Below are positions 16,052 through 26,398 of a stretch of DNA of 64,000 nucleotides, in pieces. The stretch comes from PALSA-555 sp963731625 (GTDB lineage Bacteria; Actinomycetota; Acidimicrobiia; IMCC26256; PALSA-555), in the NCBI GenBank assembly GCA_963731625.1, contig CAVSWH010000022.1, positions 124,001-188,000 on the forward strand. The letters run 5' to 3'. The translations under genes were made by a program, and so were the position numbers. Every line of letters begins with the position of its first letter. Position 1 is the stretch's first letter. Below the pieces are notes generated by a model. It did not search any database. It was not told the DNA's origin and worked only from the letters and a program-made list of their open reading frames with translations.

Positions 16052-17404
16052 ATGCGAGTGGGCGTGACCGGCGGGCGGGCCGTCACCCTCGTGGCCACCG
16101 CCGCGCTCGTCGCCTCCCTGCTGGTCGGGTGCGGCAGCGGTGGTGGGCTCGACGTCGCCGCCGTCCAGCGGGCTGTGACCCGCGAGGCGAGCCTCGCGTA
16201 CCCGGCGCTCGGCGTAGGTGTCACCCGCTGCGGCGGCGCGGGCGGCCAGGCGCAGTTCCGCTGCACCGTGCACACGGCGAGCGTCCCGCTCCACGTCGCG
16301 GTGCGGACCACGCGCAGCGGCCGGCTCGCCCTCGACGCGCTCGATGCCGTGTTTCCGAACACGGCGGCCGCCTACCTCGTCAGCGCGAACGCGTCGATCC
16401 CCGCCGTCGTCGGCTGCGGCGCCGGTCCCATGACCGTCGCGGCGCCGGGCGCGACGCTGCCGTGCACCGTCGGGTTCGCCGACGGCACGAGCGCGACGGT
16501 GCAGGTGCGCGTCCTCGACGCCGCCGGCGACGCGCGCGTCGAGACGCCCGGCGCGCCGGCGCTGCCGCCGGCGGTGACGCCCGGCGGCGGCATCGCGTGG
16601 TCGCCGCTCGGGCGCACCGCGCTCGGCCGACCCGTCACGTTCGGCGCCCAGGTCGACGGCGTCGGGCTCGCGTGGATGGACCCCCAGCTCCTGCACCCCG
16701 TCCTCGTGGCCGGCACGAGCGACCCGCCGAACGGGCCCGGACCATGGGGGGGCCAGGTCCCGGACCCCGAGCGCGCGGCGCTCGCCGCGGCGTTCAACTC
16801 GGGTTTCAAGATGGGCGACATCCACGGCGGCTGGGTCGGCTGGGGCGCCACGTGGCGAGCGCCCGAGGCGGGTGACGCGTCCCTCGTGGTGAGCAGCAGC
16901 GGGCAGGCGAGCCTCGGGCAGTGGGGTCGCGACGTGCCGGGGTCGTCCGACGCGGCGTACGTCCGCCAGAACCTCACGCTGCTCGTCGACGGCGGCGCGC
17001 CCGTCGCGTCGGCCGGGAGCCCGGGCGCGTGGGGCGCGAGCATCGGCGGTGCGGCGACCTGGCGGTCCGCGCTCGGCATCGACGCGCACGGCGCGCTCGT
17101 GTACGCGGCGGGGGGCGGTCTCACCCCCGCGACCCTCGCCCAGGCGCTCGTCGCGGCCGGCGTCCAGCGCGCGATGGAGCTGGACATCAACCCGAGCTGG
17201 GTGAGCTTCAACACCTACCAGCCGGCGCTCGACGGGACCGTCCACGGCACGAAGGTGTACGGACTGCACGCCGACGACCGCTATCTCAGCCCCGACTCGC
17301 GGGACTTCATCGCCATGCTCGTCCGCGGCGTCGTCGCGTCGGGCGCAACCGGACGAATCGGCATGGCGGCGCTGCACGCGACGATCCCGGCACCCGGGAC
17401 CTGA
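16052..17404 (+). CDS. Lipoprotein with DUF4333-like region and phosphodiester-glycosidase domain
   Basis: A 450-residue predicted lipoprotein (lipobox SLLVGC, Cys27). The N-terminal half contains two similar modules with paired Cys residues (CGGAGGQAQFRC and a later GCGAGPMTV...LPC), resembling DUF4333-type domains. The C-terminal half, from about 240, matches the phosphodiester glycosidase (NAGPA) family: AAFNSGFKMGDIHGGW, LLVDGG, SALGIDAHGALVYAAGGG and AMELDINPSWVSF. In eukaryotes this family uncovers the mannose-6-phosphate tag; bacterial members act in the cell envelope on unknown glycans. The ATG has no strong ribosome binding site. Confidence 0.78.
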   Translation: MRVGVTGGRAVTLVATAALVASLLVGCGSGGGLDVAAVQRAVTREASLAYPALGVGVTRCGGAGGQAQFRCTVHTASVPLHVAVRTTRSGRLALDALDAVFPNTAAAYLVSANASIPAVVGCGAGPMTVAAPGATLPCTVGFADGTSATVQVRVLDAAGDARVETPGAPALPPAVTPGGGIAWSPLGRTALGRPVTFGAQVDGVGLAWMDPQLLHPVLVAGTSDPPNGPGPWGGQVPDPERAALAAAFNSGFKMGDIHGGWVGWGATWRAPEAGDASLVVSSSGQASLGQWGRDVPGSSDAAYVRQNLTLLVDGGAPVASAGSPGAWGASIGGAATWRSALGIDAHGALVYAAGGGLTPATLAQALVAAGVQRAMELDINPSWVSFNTYQPALDGTVHGTKVYGLHADDRYLSPDSRDFIAMLVRGVVASGATGRIGMAALHATIPAPGT

Positions 17405-17453
17405 GGGCGCCGCACCGGCGGATCCGGTGCGAAGGGACGCTGGAGGCCACGGG

Positions 17454-17459
17454 TATCCT
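17454..17459 (+). promoter_or_regulatory. -10-like TATCCT upstream of tig
   Basis: TATCCT ends 12 bp before the tig ATG. With a normal -10 to start distance the 5' leader would be only about 5 bases, too short for a ribosome binding site, and none is visible. Confidence 0.45.
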
Positions 17460-17471
17460 GCCCTTCTCTCT

Positions 17472-18848
17472 ATGTCCCCCCTCACGACGTCGGTCGAGCC
17501 GCTCGAGGGCAACAAGGTCCGACTGCGCGTCGAGGTGCCGGCCGCCGACTTCGAGCGGGCCATCGACGCCGCGTTCCGCAAGCTCGCCCGCGAGGTCCGC
17601 ATCCCCGGGTTCCGGCCGGGCAAGGCCCCCCGCGCCCTGCTCGAGGCCCGGCTCGGCACCGAGGTCGCCCGCGAGCAGGCCCTCCGGGACGCCCTCCCCG
17701 AGTACTACGCCCAAGCGGTCGAGGCCGAGGACATCGATGTCATCGCGGCGCCCGAGATCGACATCACCGAGGGCGAGGACAGCGGCGACGTGGCCTTCGA
17801 CGCGGTGGTCGAGGTCCGCCCCGACGCCCGGGTCGACGGCTACGACGGCCTGCGCATCGAGATCCCCAACCCGTCGGTCACCGACGAGGAGGTCGACGCC
17901 CAGATCGACGCGCTGCGCGACCGCTTCGCCGACCTCGAGGACAAGACCGCGCCCCTCGCTGACGGCGACTACGCCCAGATCGACATCAAGGCCTACATCC
18001 ACGACGAGGTCATCGACGCGCTGAGCGCCAGCGACTATCTCTACGAGGTCGGCTCGGGCGGGCTCGTGCCCCGCCTCGACGACGAGCTCCGCGGCAAGCG
18101 GGTCGGCGACATCCTGCGGTTCAACGACACGCTCTCGGAGCGCTTCGGCGACCGGGCAGGCCAGGAGGTCGCCTTCCAGGTGCTCGTCAAGGAGACGAAG
18201 CGCAAGGTGCTGCCCGAGCCGAGCGACGACTGGGCCTCCGAGGTCAGCGAGTTCGACACCCTCGACGCGCTGCGCGACGACGCCCGCACCCGGCTCGGCG
18301 TCGTCTCCACCGTGCGCGCCCAGATGCTCGTGCGCGACAAAGTGCTGGAGGCCGTCGCCGAGCGCGTCGACATCGCCATCCCGGACGCGCTCGTCGACCG
18401 CGAGGCGGAGCGCCGCCTCCACGACCTCGTGCACCGTCTCGAGGACCAAGGCGTCACGATTCCCGAGTACCTGGCCGCGACGGGCCAGGAGGAGAAGGCG
18501 TTCGTCACGGGCGTGCGCGAGGGCGCGACCGACGCGGTGCGCGCCGACCTCGCGCTGCGCTCCGTCGTCGAGCAGGAGGCGATCGAGGCCGCCGACGAGG
18601 AGCTGCAGCGGGAGATCGACCGGGTGGCCGAGCGAGTCGGCGAGAAGCCCGCCAAAGTACGGCGCGATCTTGAACGGCGAGGCGTGATCGAGGCGGTACG
18701 CTCGGACATCGCTCGAGGCAAGGCGCTCCAGTTCCTCGTTGACCACGCAACCGTCGTCGACGAGTCCGGCGACCCCGTCGAGCTCACCCTGCCCGAAGGC
18801 GGCCCCACCGACCCCGCCCCGACATCCGATGCTGAGGAGTCCGAGTGA
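17472..18848 (+). CDS. tig: Trigger factor (ribosome-associated chaperone)
   Basis: A 458-residue protein with the three trigger-factor domains: ribosome-binding domain (1-120) with the tail-anchoring signature FRKLAREVRIPGFRPGKAPR (written 38-57), the FKBP-type prolyl isomerase domain (about 160-250), and the helical C-terminal chaperone arms, ending in an acidic tail. It binds nascent chains at the ribosome exit. It heads the tig-clpP-clpX cluster, overlapping clpP by 4 bases (GTGA). The start is ATG 17472; upstream in-frame codons do not look like the family. Confidence 0.96.
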   Translation: MSPLTTSVEPLEGNKVRLRVEVPAADFERAIDAAFRKLAREVRIPGFRPGKAPRALLEARLGTEVAREQALRDALPEYYAQAVEAEDIDVIAAPEIDITEGEDSGDVAFDAVVEVRPDARVDGYDGLRIEIPNPSVTDEEVDAQIDALRDRFADLEDKTAPLADGDYAQIDIKAYIHDEVIDALSASDYLYEVGSGGLVPRLDDELRGKRVGDILRFNDTLSERFGDRAGQEVAFQVLVKETKRKVLPEPSDDWASEVSEFDTLDALRDDARTRLGVVSTVRAQMLVRDKVLEAVAERVDIAIPDALVDREAERRLHDLVHRLEDQGVTIPEYLAATGQEEKAFVTGVREGATDAVRADLALRSVVEQEAIEAADEELQREIDRVAERVGEKPAKVRRDLERRGVIEAVRSDIARGKALQFLVDHATVVDESGDPVELTLPEGGPTDPAPTSDAEESE

Positions 18849-19498
18849 ATCAGCCAACCCGCAGCCTGGTCCCCGCCTACGACTACCTGGTCCCCACCGT
18901 CGTCGAGCAGACGAGCCGCGGGGAGCGGGCCTTCGACCTCTACTCGCGGCTGCTGAAGGAGCGGATCATCTTCCTCGGCACGCCGATCGACGACACCATC
19001 GCCAACCTGCTGATGGCCCAGCTCATCCACCTCGAGAGCGAGGACCCCGACAAGGACATCTCGCTGTACATCAACTCGCCCGGTGGCGAGATCACCGCGC
19101 TGATGGCGATCTACGACACGATGCAGTACATCAAGCCCCAAGTGCAGACGATCTGCATCGGCCAGGCGGCGTCCGCGGCGGCCGTGCTGCTCGCCTCGGG
19201 GGCGCGGGGCAAGCGCTACGCGCTGCCCCACGCGCGCATCCTCATCCACCAGCCGCACGGTGGGGCGTCCGGCCAGGCGGTGGACATCGAGATCCAGGCG
19301 AAGGAGATCACGCGCATGCGCGAGCTCCTCGACCAGATCCTGGCGCACCACACTGGCCAGTCCGTCGAGAAGGTCGGGACCGACACCGACCGCGACTTCA
19401 TCATGGGCGCGACGGAGGCGAAGGAATACGGCATCGTCGACGAGATCCTGACCAACCGAGACCTGGCTTCGGTGGCACCCGCCGCCGGAGTGAGCTGA
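18845..19498 (+). CDS. clpP: ATP-dependent Clp protease proteolytic subunit
   Basis: A 217-residue ClpP. The catalytic triad is visible: Ser110 in IGQAASAAA, His135 in ARILIHQPHGG, and Asp184 in TDTDRDFIM, matching E. coli Ser111/His136/Asp185. YINSPGG (75-81) is the oxyanion-hole region. It forms the barrel that degrades proteins fed by ClpX, encoded next. Many actinobacteria carry a clpP1-clpP2 pair here; this locus has a single clpP, so a partner, if any, must lie elsewhere. GTG start overlaps the tig stop. Confidence 0.97.
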   Translation: MNQPTRSLVPAYDYLVPTVVEQTSRGERAFDLYSRLLKERIIFLGTPIDDTIANLLMAQLIHLESEDPDKDISLYINSPGGEITALMAIYDTMQYIKPQVQTICIGQAASAAAVLLASGARGKRYALPHARILIHQPHGGASGQAVDIEIQAKEITRMRELLDQILAHHTGQSVEKVGTDTDRDFIMGATEAKEYGIVDEILTNRDLASVAPAAGVS

Positions 19499-19523
19499 CA
19501 GGCCCAGCGAGGGGGAGCGCGTC

Positions 19524-20777
19524 GTGGCAAAGTTCGGTGACGGTGGCGACCTGCTGAAGTGCTCGTTCTGCGGGAAGAGCCAGAAGCAGGTCAAGAAGCT
19601 CATCGCCGGCCCCGGGGTCTACATCTGCGACGAGTGCATCGATCTCTGCAACGAGATCATCGAGGAGGAGCTCTCCCAGAGCTCCGAGGTCCGCTTCGAC
19701 GAGCTGCCCAAGCCGCGTGAGATCTACGAGTACCTGAACGACTACGTGATCGGCCAGGACCAGGCCAAGAAGATCCTCTCCGTCGCCGTCTACAACCACT
19801 ACAAGCGCGTCCAGGCCGGCGCGTACGGCGACCCCGAGGTCGAGCTCCAGAAGTCGAACATCCTCCTCATCGGGCCGACCGGGTGCGGCAAGACGCTCCT
19901 CGCCCAGACGCTCGCCCGCCTGCTGAAAGTCCCGTTCGCGATCGCCGACGCGACCGCGCTCACCGAGGCGGGCTACGTCGGCGAGGACGTCGAGAACATC
20001 CTCCTGAAGCTGATCCAAGCCGCCGACTACGACGTCAAGAAGGCCGAGACCGGCATCATCTACATCGACGAGATCGACAAGATCGCCCGGAAGGCCGAGA
20101 ACCCGTCGATCACCCGCGACGTCTCCGGCGAGGGCGTGCAGCAGGCGCTGCTGAAGATCCTCGAGGGCACCACCGCGTCGGTGCCACCCCAGGGGGGCCG
20201 CAAGCACCCCCACCAGGAGTTCATCCAGATCGACACGACGAACATCCTGTTCCTGTGCGGCGGCGCGTTCGCCGGCATCGACAAGATCATCGAGAGCCGC
20301 ATCGGGAACCGCGGCGTCGGCTTCGGCGCCGACGTGCGCCGGCCCGACCAGAAGGACCTCGGCGCGCTGCTCGCCGGCGTCCTGCCCGAAGACCTCCTGA
20401 AGTTCGGGCTGATCCCCGAGTTCGTCGGCCGCCTGCCCGTCGTCGGCGCGGTGCACAGCCTCGACCAGGAGGCGCTGATGCGAATCCTCATCGAGCCGAA
20501 GAACGCCCTGCTGAAGCAGTACCAGAAGTTCTTCCAGTTCGACGACGTCGACCTCGTGCTCACCGACGACGCGCTCGAAGCGGTCTCTGAGGAGGCGCTG
20601 AAGCGCGGCACCGGCGCCCGCGGGCTGCGGGCCATCCTCGAAGAGGTGCTGCTCGACGTCATGTACGACCTCCCGAGCCGTGCCGACGTCGCGCGCTGCG
20701 TCATCGACCGCTCGGTCGTCCTCGAGCACATGACGCCGACGCTCATCACGAGCACGCCGGACCGCCGATCGGCCTGA
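19524..20777 (+). CDS. clpX: ClpX ATPase, unfoldase of ClpXP
   Basis: A 417-residue AAA+ unfoldase. The N-terminal zinc-binding domain has Cys13, Cys16, Cys35 and Cys38 (CSFC...CDEC). Walker A is GPTGCGKT (117-124), Walker B is IIYIDEID (about 175-182), pore loop GYVGEDVE is present, and sensor and C-terminal regions are complete (EFVGRLPV, GTGARGLRAILE). It recognises tagged or damaged proteins and threads them into ClpP. The GTG start follows a GAGGGGGAG-type ribosome binding site. Confidence 0.97.
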   Translation: MAKFGDGGDLLKCSFCGKSQKQVKKLIAGPGVYICDECIDLCNEIIEEELSQSSEVRFDELPKPREIYEYLNDYVIGQDQAKKILSVAVYNHYKRVQAGAYGDPEVELQKSNILLIGPTGCGKTLLAQTLARLLKVPFAIADATALTEAGYVGEDVENILLKLIQAADYDVKKAETGIIYIDEIDKIARKAENPSITRDVSGEGVQQALLKILEGTTASVPPQGGRKHPHQEFIQIDTTNILFLCGGAFAGIDKIIESRIGNRGVGFGADVRRPDQKDLGALLAGVLPEDLLKFGLIPEFVGRLPVVGAVHSLDQEALMRILIEPKNALLKQYQKFFQFDDVDLVLTDDALEAVSEEALKRGTGARGLRAILEEVLLDVMYDLPSRADVARCVIDRSVVLEHMTPTLITSTPDRRSA

Positions 20778-20836
20778 GCCGCGCCGTCGGCGCGGCGATG
20801 GCGAGCTCGACCAGCCGGCACGCGAGGTCGGTTCTC

Positions 20837-20842
20837 TAGACT
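20837..20842 (+). promoter_or_regulatory. -10-like TAGACT for leaderless valS
   Basis: TAGACT ends exactly 6 bp before the valS ATG, so transcription would begin at or next to the start codon. No ribosome binding site is present. The same hexamer with the same spacing occurs before hisH on the other strand. Confidence 0.55.
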
Positions 20843-20848
20843 CGCTCC

Positions 20849-23407
20849 ATGACGGTCCCGGACAAGCCGAGCCTCGACGGGCTCGAGGGCATCTGGAGCA
20901 CACGCTGGGAGGCGGACGGGACCTACCGCTTCGATCGCGCGCACGAGCGCGCCGAGATCTTCTCGATCGACACCCCGCCGCCCACCGTGTCGGGCTCGCT
21001 GCACATGGGCTCGGTGTTCGGGTACGTGCAGACCGACACGATCGCCCGCTACCAGCGCATGCGGGGCCGCGCCGTCTTCTATCCGATGGGCTGGGACGAC
21101 AACGGGCTCCCGACCGAGCGGCGGGTGCAGAACTACTTCGGGGTGCGCTGCGACCCCGGGCTCCCATACGACCCCGGGTTCGAAGCGCCCAGCGAGCCGC
21201 CCGACCCGCCGCTGGCGATCGCCCGGCGCAACTTCGTCGAGCTCTGCGAGCGCCTCGTCGTCGAGGACGAGGCCCGCTTCGAGGAGCTGTGGCGCTACCT
21301 CGGCCTCTCGGTGGACTGGTCGCTCACCTACACGACGATCGGGAAGGCCAGCCAGCGCAGCTCGCAGCGGGCCTTCCTGCGCTCGATCACCCGCGGCGAG
21401 GCGTACCAGGCCGAGGCCCCGACCCTCTGGGACGTCGACTTCCGCACCGCCGTGGCGCAGGCCGAGCTCGAGGACCGCGAGCTGGCGGGCGCCTACCACG
21501 CCGTGAGGTTTCACCGCGGCGACGGCGACGCCGTCGTGATCGAGACCACCCGCCCCGAGCTCCTCGCGGCCTGCGTCGCGCTGGTCGCGCACCCCGACGA
21601 CGACCGCTACACCGACCTCTTCGGCACGCCGGCGCGCACGCCGCTCTTCGGCGTCGAGGTGCCGATCGTCGCGCATCCGCTCGCCGACCCGGAGAAGGGC
21701 TCGGGCATCGCGATGATCTGCACGTTCGGCGACCTCACCGACGTGACCTGGTGGCGGGAGCTTGAGCTGCCGGCACGCCCCATCATCGGCCGCGACGGGC
21801 GCCTGAAGCCCGAGCCACCCGACGCGATCACGGACCCGCCCGGGCGCGCCGCGTACGCCGAGCTCGCCGGTCTGACGATCCGCCAGGCGCAGCGCCGCAT
21901 CGTCGAGCTGTTACAGGACGCCGGCGAGCTCGTCGGCGACCCCGAGCGCATCACGCACGCCGTGAAGTTCTACGAGAAGGGGGAGCGGCCCCTCGAGATC
22001 ATCACGACGCGCCAGTGGTACCTGCGCAACGGCGGACGCGACCCGGTGCTGCGCGCCGCGCTGCTGGCGAGCGGCCACGCGCTGGCGTGGCATCCCCCGC
22101 ACATGCGCGCCCGCTACGACTCGTGGGTCGAGGGGCTGAACGGCGACTGGCTCATCAGCCGACAGCGCTTCTTCGGCGTGCCGTTCCCGATCTGGTACCC
22201 GGTCGACGCCGACGGTGCCCCCGACTGGGGGGCGCCGATCCTCGCCCCCGAGACGCGCCTGCCCGTCGACCCGTCGAGCGACGCGCCGGACGGGTGCGAC
22301 GAGGCGCAGCGGGGCCAGCCCGGCGGCTTCGTCGGCGACCCCGACGTCATGGACACCTGGGCCACGTCCTCGCTCACGCCCCAGCTGGCGTGCGGCTGGG
22401 AGGACGACCCGGATCTGTTCGCCCGCACGTTCCCGATGGACCTGCGGCCCCAGGGTCCCGAGATCATCCGGACGTGGCTCTTCGACACCGTCGTGCGCGC
22501 CCACTTCGAGCACGACGTGCTCCCGTGGCAGCACGTCACGATCAACGGCTGGGTGCTCGACCCGGACCGCAAGAAGATGTCGAAGTCGAAGGGCAACGTC
22601 ATCACGCCGATGAACCTGCTCGAGCAGTACGGCTCGGACGCCGTCCGGTACTGGGCGGCCAGCGGGCACCCGGGCACGGACACCGCGCTCGACGAGGGCC
22701 AGATGAAGATCGGTCGGCGGCTCGCGATCAAGATCCTCAACGCGTCGAAGTTCGCGCTCGGCGTCGGCGGCGACGTCGACCCGACCGCCACCGGCGACGC
22801 GACGGCGCCTGTCGACCGGTCGCTCCTCGCGACCCTCGCCAGCCTCGCCGACGACGTCTCCGCCGCGTTCGCCGACTTCGACTACGCGCGGGCGCTTGAC
22901 CACACCGAGCACTTCTTCTGGGGGTTCTGCGACGACTACCTCGAGCTCGTCAAGCAGCGCGCCTACGGCGCGGAGGGCGAGGCGGGCGACGTGTCGGCGC
23001 GGGTCACCCTGCTCGCCGCGCTCGAGACGCTGCTGCGCCTCTTCGCCCCGCACCTGCCGTTCGTGACCGAGGAGGTCTGGTCCTGGTGGCGCGCCGGCTC
23101 GGTGCACCAGGCGCCGTGGCCCGACGCCACCGTCCTCCACGCGGCCGCGGTGGACGGCGACCCGGCGGTCGTGGCCATCGCCACCGACGTGCTCGGCGCG
23201 GTCCGGAAGGCCAAGACCCAGGCGCAACGGTCGCTCCGGACCGAGGTCACGCGCCTCGTCGTGCGCGATGCCGCCCCGCGGCTCGCGGCGCTGCGCCTCG
23301 CGACCGACGACGTGCGCGCCGCCGCGCGCCTTACCGGCGAGCTCGAGCTCGCCGAGACGACCGAGCCGGCGATCGAGGTCGAGCTCGCGCCCGACCCGCG
23401 GCGCTGA
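20849..23407 (+). CDS. valS: Valyl-tRNA synthetase (DDNGLPTER type)
   Basis: An 852-residue class I aminoacyl-tRNA synthetase. The HIGH motif is LHMG (51-54), the KMSKS motif is intact at 576-580 (KKMSKSKGN), the CP1 editing domain contains VIETTRPELLAACVALVAHP, and the anticodon-binding domain runs from about 640 to the end. The segment PMGWDDNGLPTERRVQNYFG replaces the GTDHAGIATQ type of most bacterial ValRS and resembles archaeal/rickettsial-type enzymes. No C-terminal coiled-coil arm of the usual bacterial kind is obvious. It charges tRNA-Val. folC starts 1 bp after the stop. Confidence 0.93.
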   Translation: MTVPDKPSLDGLEGIWSTRWEADGTYRFDRAHERAEIFSIDTPPPTVSGSLHMGSVFGYVQTDTIARYQRMRGRAVFYPMGWDDNGLPTERRVQNYFGVRCDPGLPYDPGFEAPSEPPDPPLAIARRNFVELCERLVVEDEARFEELWRYLGLSVDWSLTYTTIGKASQRSSQRAFLRSITRGEAYQAEAPTLWDVDFRTAVAQAELEDRELAGAYHAVRFHRGDGDAVVIETTRPELLAACVALVAHPDDDRYTDLFGTPARTPLFGVEVPIVAHPLADPEKGSGIAMICTFGDLTDVTWWRELELPARPIIGRDGRLKPEPPDAITDPPGRAAYAELAGLTIRQAQRRIVELLQDAGELVGDPERITHAVKFYEKGERPLEIITTRQWYLRNGGRDPVLRAALLASGHALAWHPPHMRARYDSWVEGLNGDWLISRQRFFGVPFPIWYPVDADGAPDWGAPILAPETRLPVDPSSDAPDGCDEAQRGQPGGFVGDPDVMDTWATSSLTPQLACGWEDDPDLFARTFPMDLRPQGPEIIRTWLFDTVVRAHFEHDVLPWQHVTINGWVLDPDRKKMSKSKGNVITPMNLLEQYGSDAVRYWAASGHPGTDTALDEGQMKIGRRLAIKILNASKFALGVGGDVDPTATGDATAPVDRSLLATLASLADDVSAAFADFDYARALDHTEHFFWGFCDDYLELVKQRAYGAEGEAGDVSARVTLLAALETLLRLFAPHLPFVTEEVWSWWRAGSVHQAPWPDATVLHAAAVDGDPAVVAIATDVLGAVRKAKTQAQRSLRTEVTRLVVRDAAPRLAALRLATDDVRAAARLTGELELAETTEPAIEVELAPDPRR

Positions 23408-23408
23408 G

Positions 23409-24752
23409 ATGAGCGACAGTCCGCGCGCCTGGCTCGACGCGCACGTCAACCTCGAATCGCTCGGCGTGCCCGCCGGGCAGAGCCGGCGCGCCACCCGGCC
23501 AACCCTCGAGCGCATGGCCGCGCTCGCCCGCCTCCTCGGCTCGCCCCAGCTCGAGTACCCGGTCGTGCACGTGACCGGCACGAACGGCAAGACCTCCGTG
23601 GCGCGCCTCGCCACCGCGCTGCTCGTCGAGACCGGCCTCTCGGTCGGCTCCTACACGAGCCCCCACCTCGAGCGGGTGAACGAACGAATCGCGTGGAACG
23701 GCCGGGAGATCGACGACGGCACGCTCGACGAGCTGCTCGGGCTGCTCGCCACCATCGAACCGCACCTCCCCGAGGTCCCCAGCTACTTCGAGATCCTCAC
23801 CGGCGCCGCCTTCCGCTGGTTCGCGGACGTGGCCGTCGACGCCGCGATCCTCGAGGTCGGGCTGGGCGGCACCTGGGACGCGACGAACGTCGCCACCGGG
23901 CAGGTCGCCGTGGTCACGAACGTGAGCATCGACCACGTCGAGTACCTCGGCCCGACGCGCCTCGACATCGCGCGCGAGAAGGCGGGGATCGTGAAACCCG
24001 GCGCGACGCTCGTCCTCGGCGAGGCCGATCCCGCGCTGCGCGAGCCGTTCCTCGACCGGGGCGCGGCCCAGGTGCTCCTGCGGGGCGAAGACTTCGGGGT
24101 GCGCACGAACCGGATGGCGCACGGCGGCCGGATCGTCGACGTGTTCACGCCCGAGGCCCGGTACGACGACCTCTTCTTGTCGCTGCACGGCGCGCACCAG
24201 GCCGACAACGCCGCCGTCGCGCTCACCGCGGCCGAGGCGCTGCTCGACCGTCCCCTCGACCCGGCGCTCGTCGCGACGGTGTGCGGGCGTGTCGACGTCC
24301 CCGGTCGCCTCGAGGTCGTCGGCCACGCGCCGCTCGTGCTCCTCGACGGGGCGCACAACGTCGCCGGCGCGCACGCGCTGCGGGAGGCCCTCGCCGAGGA
24401 GTTCCCCGCCGCGGCCCGCACGCTCGTCGTCGGCCTCCTCCAGCCGAAGGACCCCGCCGAGATGCTCGACGCCCTCGGGGTCGTCGACGCCGAGCGCCTG
24501 ATCGTCTGCGAGGCGCCGAGCCCCCGCGCCCAGCCGGCCGAGGCGGTCGCCGACGCCGCTCGCGGGCTCGGCCTGCCGGCGGACCGGGTCGAGGCGATCC
24601 CCGACGTGGCGGCGGCCCTCGGACGGGCCCGGTCGCTCGCCGCGCCGGACGCGCAGGTGGTGGTCACGGGCTCGCTCTACGTGGCCGGCGCGGCCCGGGC
24701 CGCGGCCCACCCGGCGGCCACCGGCGCCGAGCGTGTCAGCCCGCCCCGGTAG
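23409..24752 (+). CDS. folC: Folylpolyglutamate / dihydrofolate synthase
   Basis: A 447-residue Mur-ligase-type enzyme that adds glutamate to folates and may also make dihydrofolate. The P-loop is TGTNGKTS (56-63); SVGSYTSPHLERVNERI and the metal/carbamyl-Lys region LDIAREKAGIVKPGAT are typical, as are HQADNAAVAL and LLDGAHNVAGAHAL in the C-terminal domain. Length is normal. It directly follows valS, the usual arrangement in many bacteria. Start ATG 23409. Confidence 0.94.
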   Translation: MSDSPRAWLDAHVNLESLGVPAGQSRRATRPTLERMAALARLLGSPQLEYPVVHVTGTNGKTSVARLATALLVETGLSVGSYTSPHLERVNERIAWNGREIDDGTLDELLGLLATIEPHLPEVPSYFEILTGAAFRWFADVAVDAAILEVGLGGTWDATNVATGQVAVVTNVSIDHVEYLGPTRLDIAREKAGIVKPGATLVLGEADPALREPFLDRGAAQVLLRGEDFGVRTNRMAHGGRIVDVFTPEARYDDLFLSLHGAHQADNAAVALTAAEALLDRPLDPALVATVCGRVDVPGRLEVVGHAPLVLLDGAHNVAGAHALREALAEEFPAAARTLVVGLLQPKDPAEMLDALGVVDAERLIVCEAPSPRAQPAEAVADAARGLGLPADRVEAIPDVAAALGRARSLAAPDAQVVVTGSLYVAGAARAAAHPAATGAERVSPPR

Positions 24753-24755
24753 GGT
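24750..24755 (+). promoter_or_regulatory. -10-like TAGGGT for ndk
   Basis: TAGGGT overlaps the folC stop codon and ends 8 bp before the ndk GTG; no ribosome binding site lies between. A weaker member of the leaderless-promoter set. Confidence 0.4.
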
Positions 24756-24763
24756 CCGCCGCC

Positions 24764-25177
24764 GTGAGCACGCGCACCCTCTTTCTCTGCAAGCCCGACG
24801 CCGTGGAGCGCGGCCTCGTCGGCGAGATCATCGGGCGCCTCGAGCGCAAGGGGCTGCGCATCGTGGCCCTCGACCAGCGCCGCATCGAGCGGGTCCTGGC
24901 CGAGGAGCACTACGCCGAACACGAGGGCAAGCCCTTCTTCGAGGACCTCGTGGTCTTCATCACCCGCGGGCCGCTCGTCGCGATGGTCCTCGACGGCGGC
25001 ACCGACACGTGGGCTGTCGTGCGTCGCCTCATGGGTGCCACCGACCCGCGCCTGGCCGAACCCGGCACGATCCGCGGCGACCTTGCGCTCGAGACCGGCG
25101 AGAACCTCGTGCACGGCTCCGATGGCGTGGAGTCCGCCGCCCGCGAGATCGCCCTCTTCTTCCCGGACCTGCGCTGA
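24764..25177 (+). CDS. ndk: Nucleoside diphosphate kinase
   Basis: A 137-residue enzyme that balances nucleoside triphosphates by phosphate transfer. The phosphorylated His117 is in NLVHGSDG, the nucleotide-binding Lys in LCKPDAVERG (8-17), and RRLMGATDPRLAEPGTIRGD is the conserved Arg-rich binding loop. Length and motif spacing equal E. coli Ndk. It starts with GTG 24764, and lies between folC and the mre cluster. Confidence 0.97.
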   Translation: MSTRTLFLCKPDAVERGLVGEIIGRLERKGLRIVALDQRRIERVLAEEHYAEHEGKPFFEDLVVFITRGPLVAMVLDGGTDTWAVVRRLMGATDPRLAEPGTIRGDLALETGENLVHGSDGVESAAREIALFFPDLR

Positions 25178-25327
25178 GGGGTACGCGGGAACGGCGCGGA
25201 CAACTGGTTCAATGGCCAGGTGGCATCACGGGGCACACCGCCCCCGCCCACGAGGACGGCTGGACCGACCTGGGAGGAGGCCCTAGCCTGGCCGGGTCCC
25301 GGACCCCGTCGAGTTGCTGGACGGTCT

Positions 25328-26368
<1,041 letters not shown>

Positions 26369-26398
26369 TCCGAGCGCTCCGGCTCCAGGGAGGCGCTC

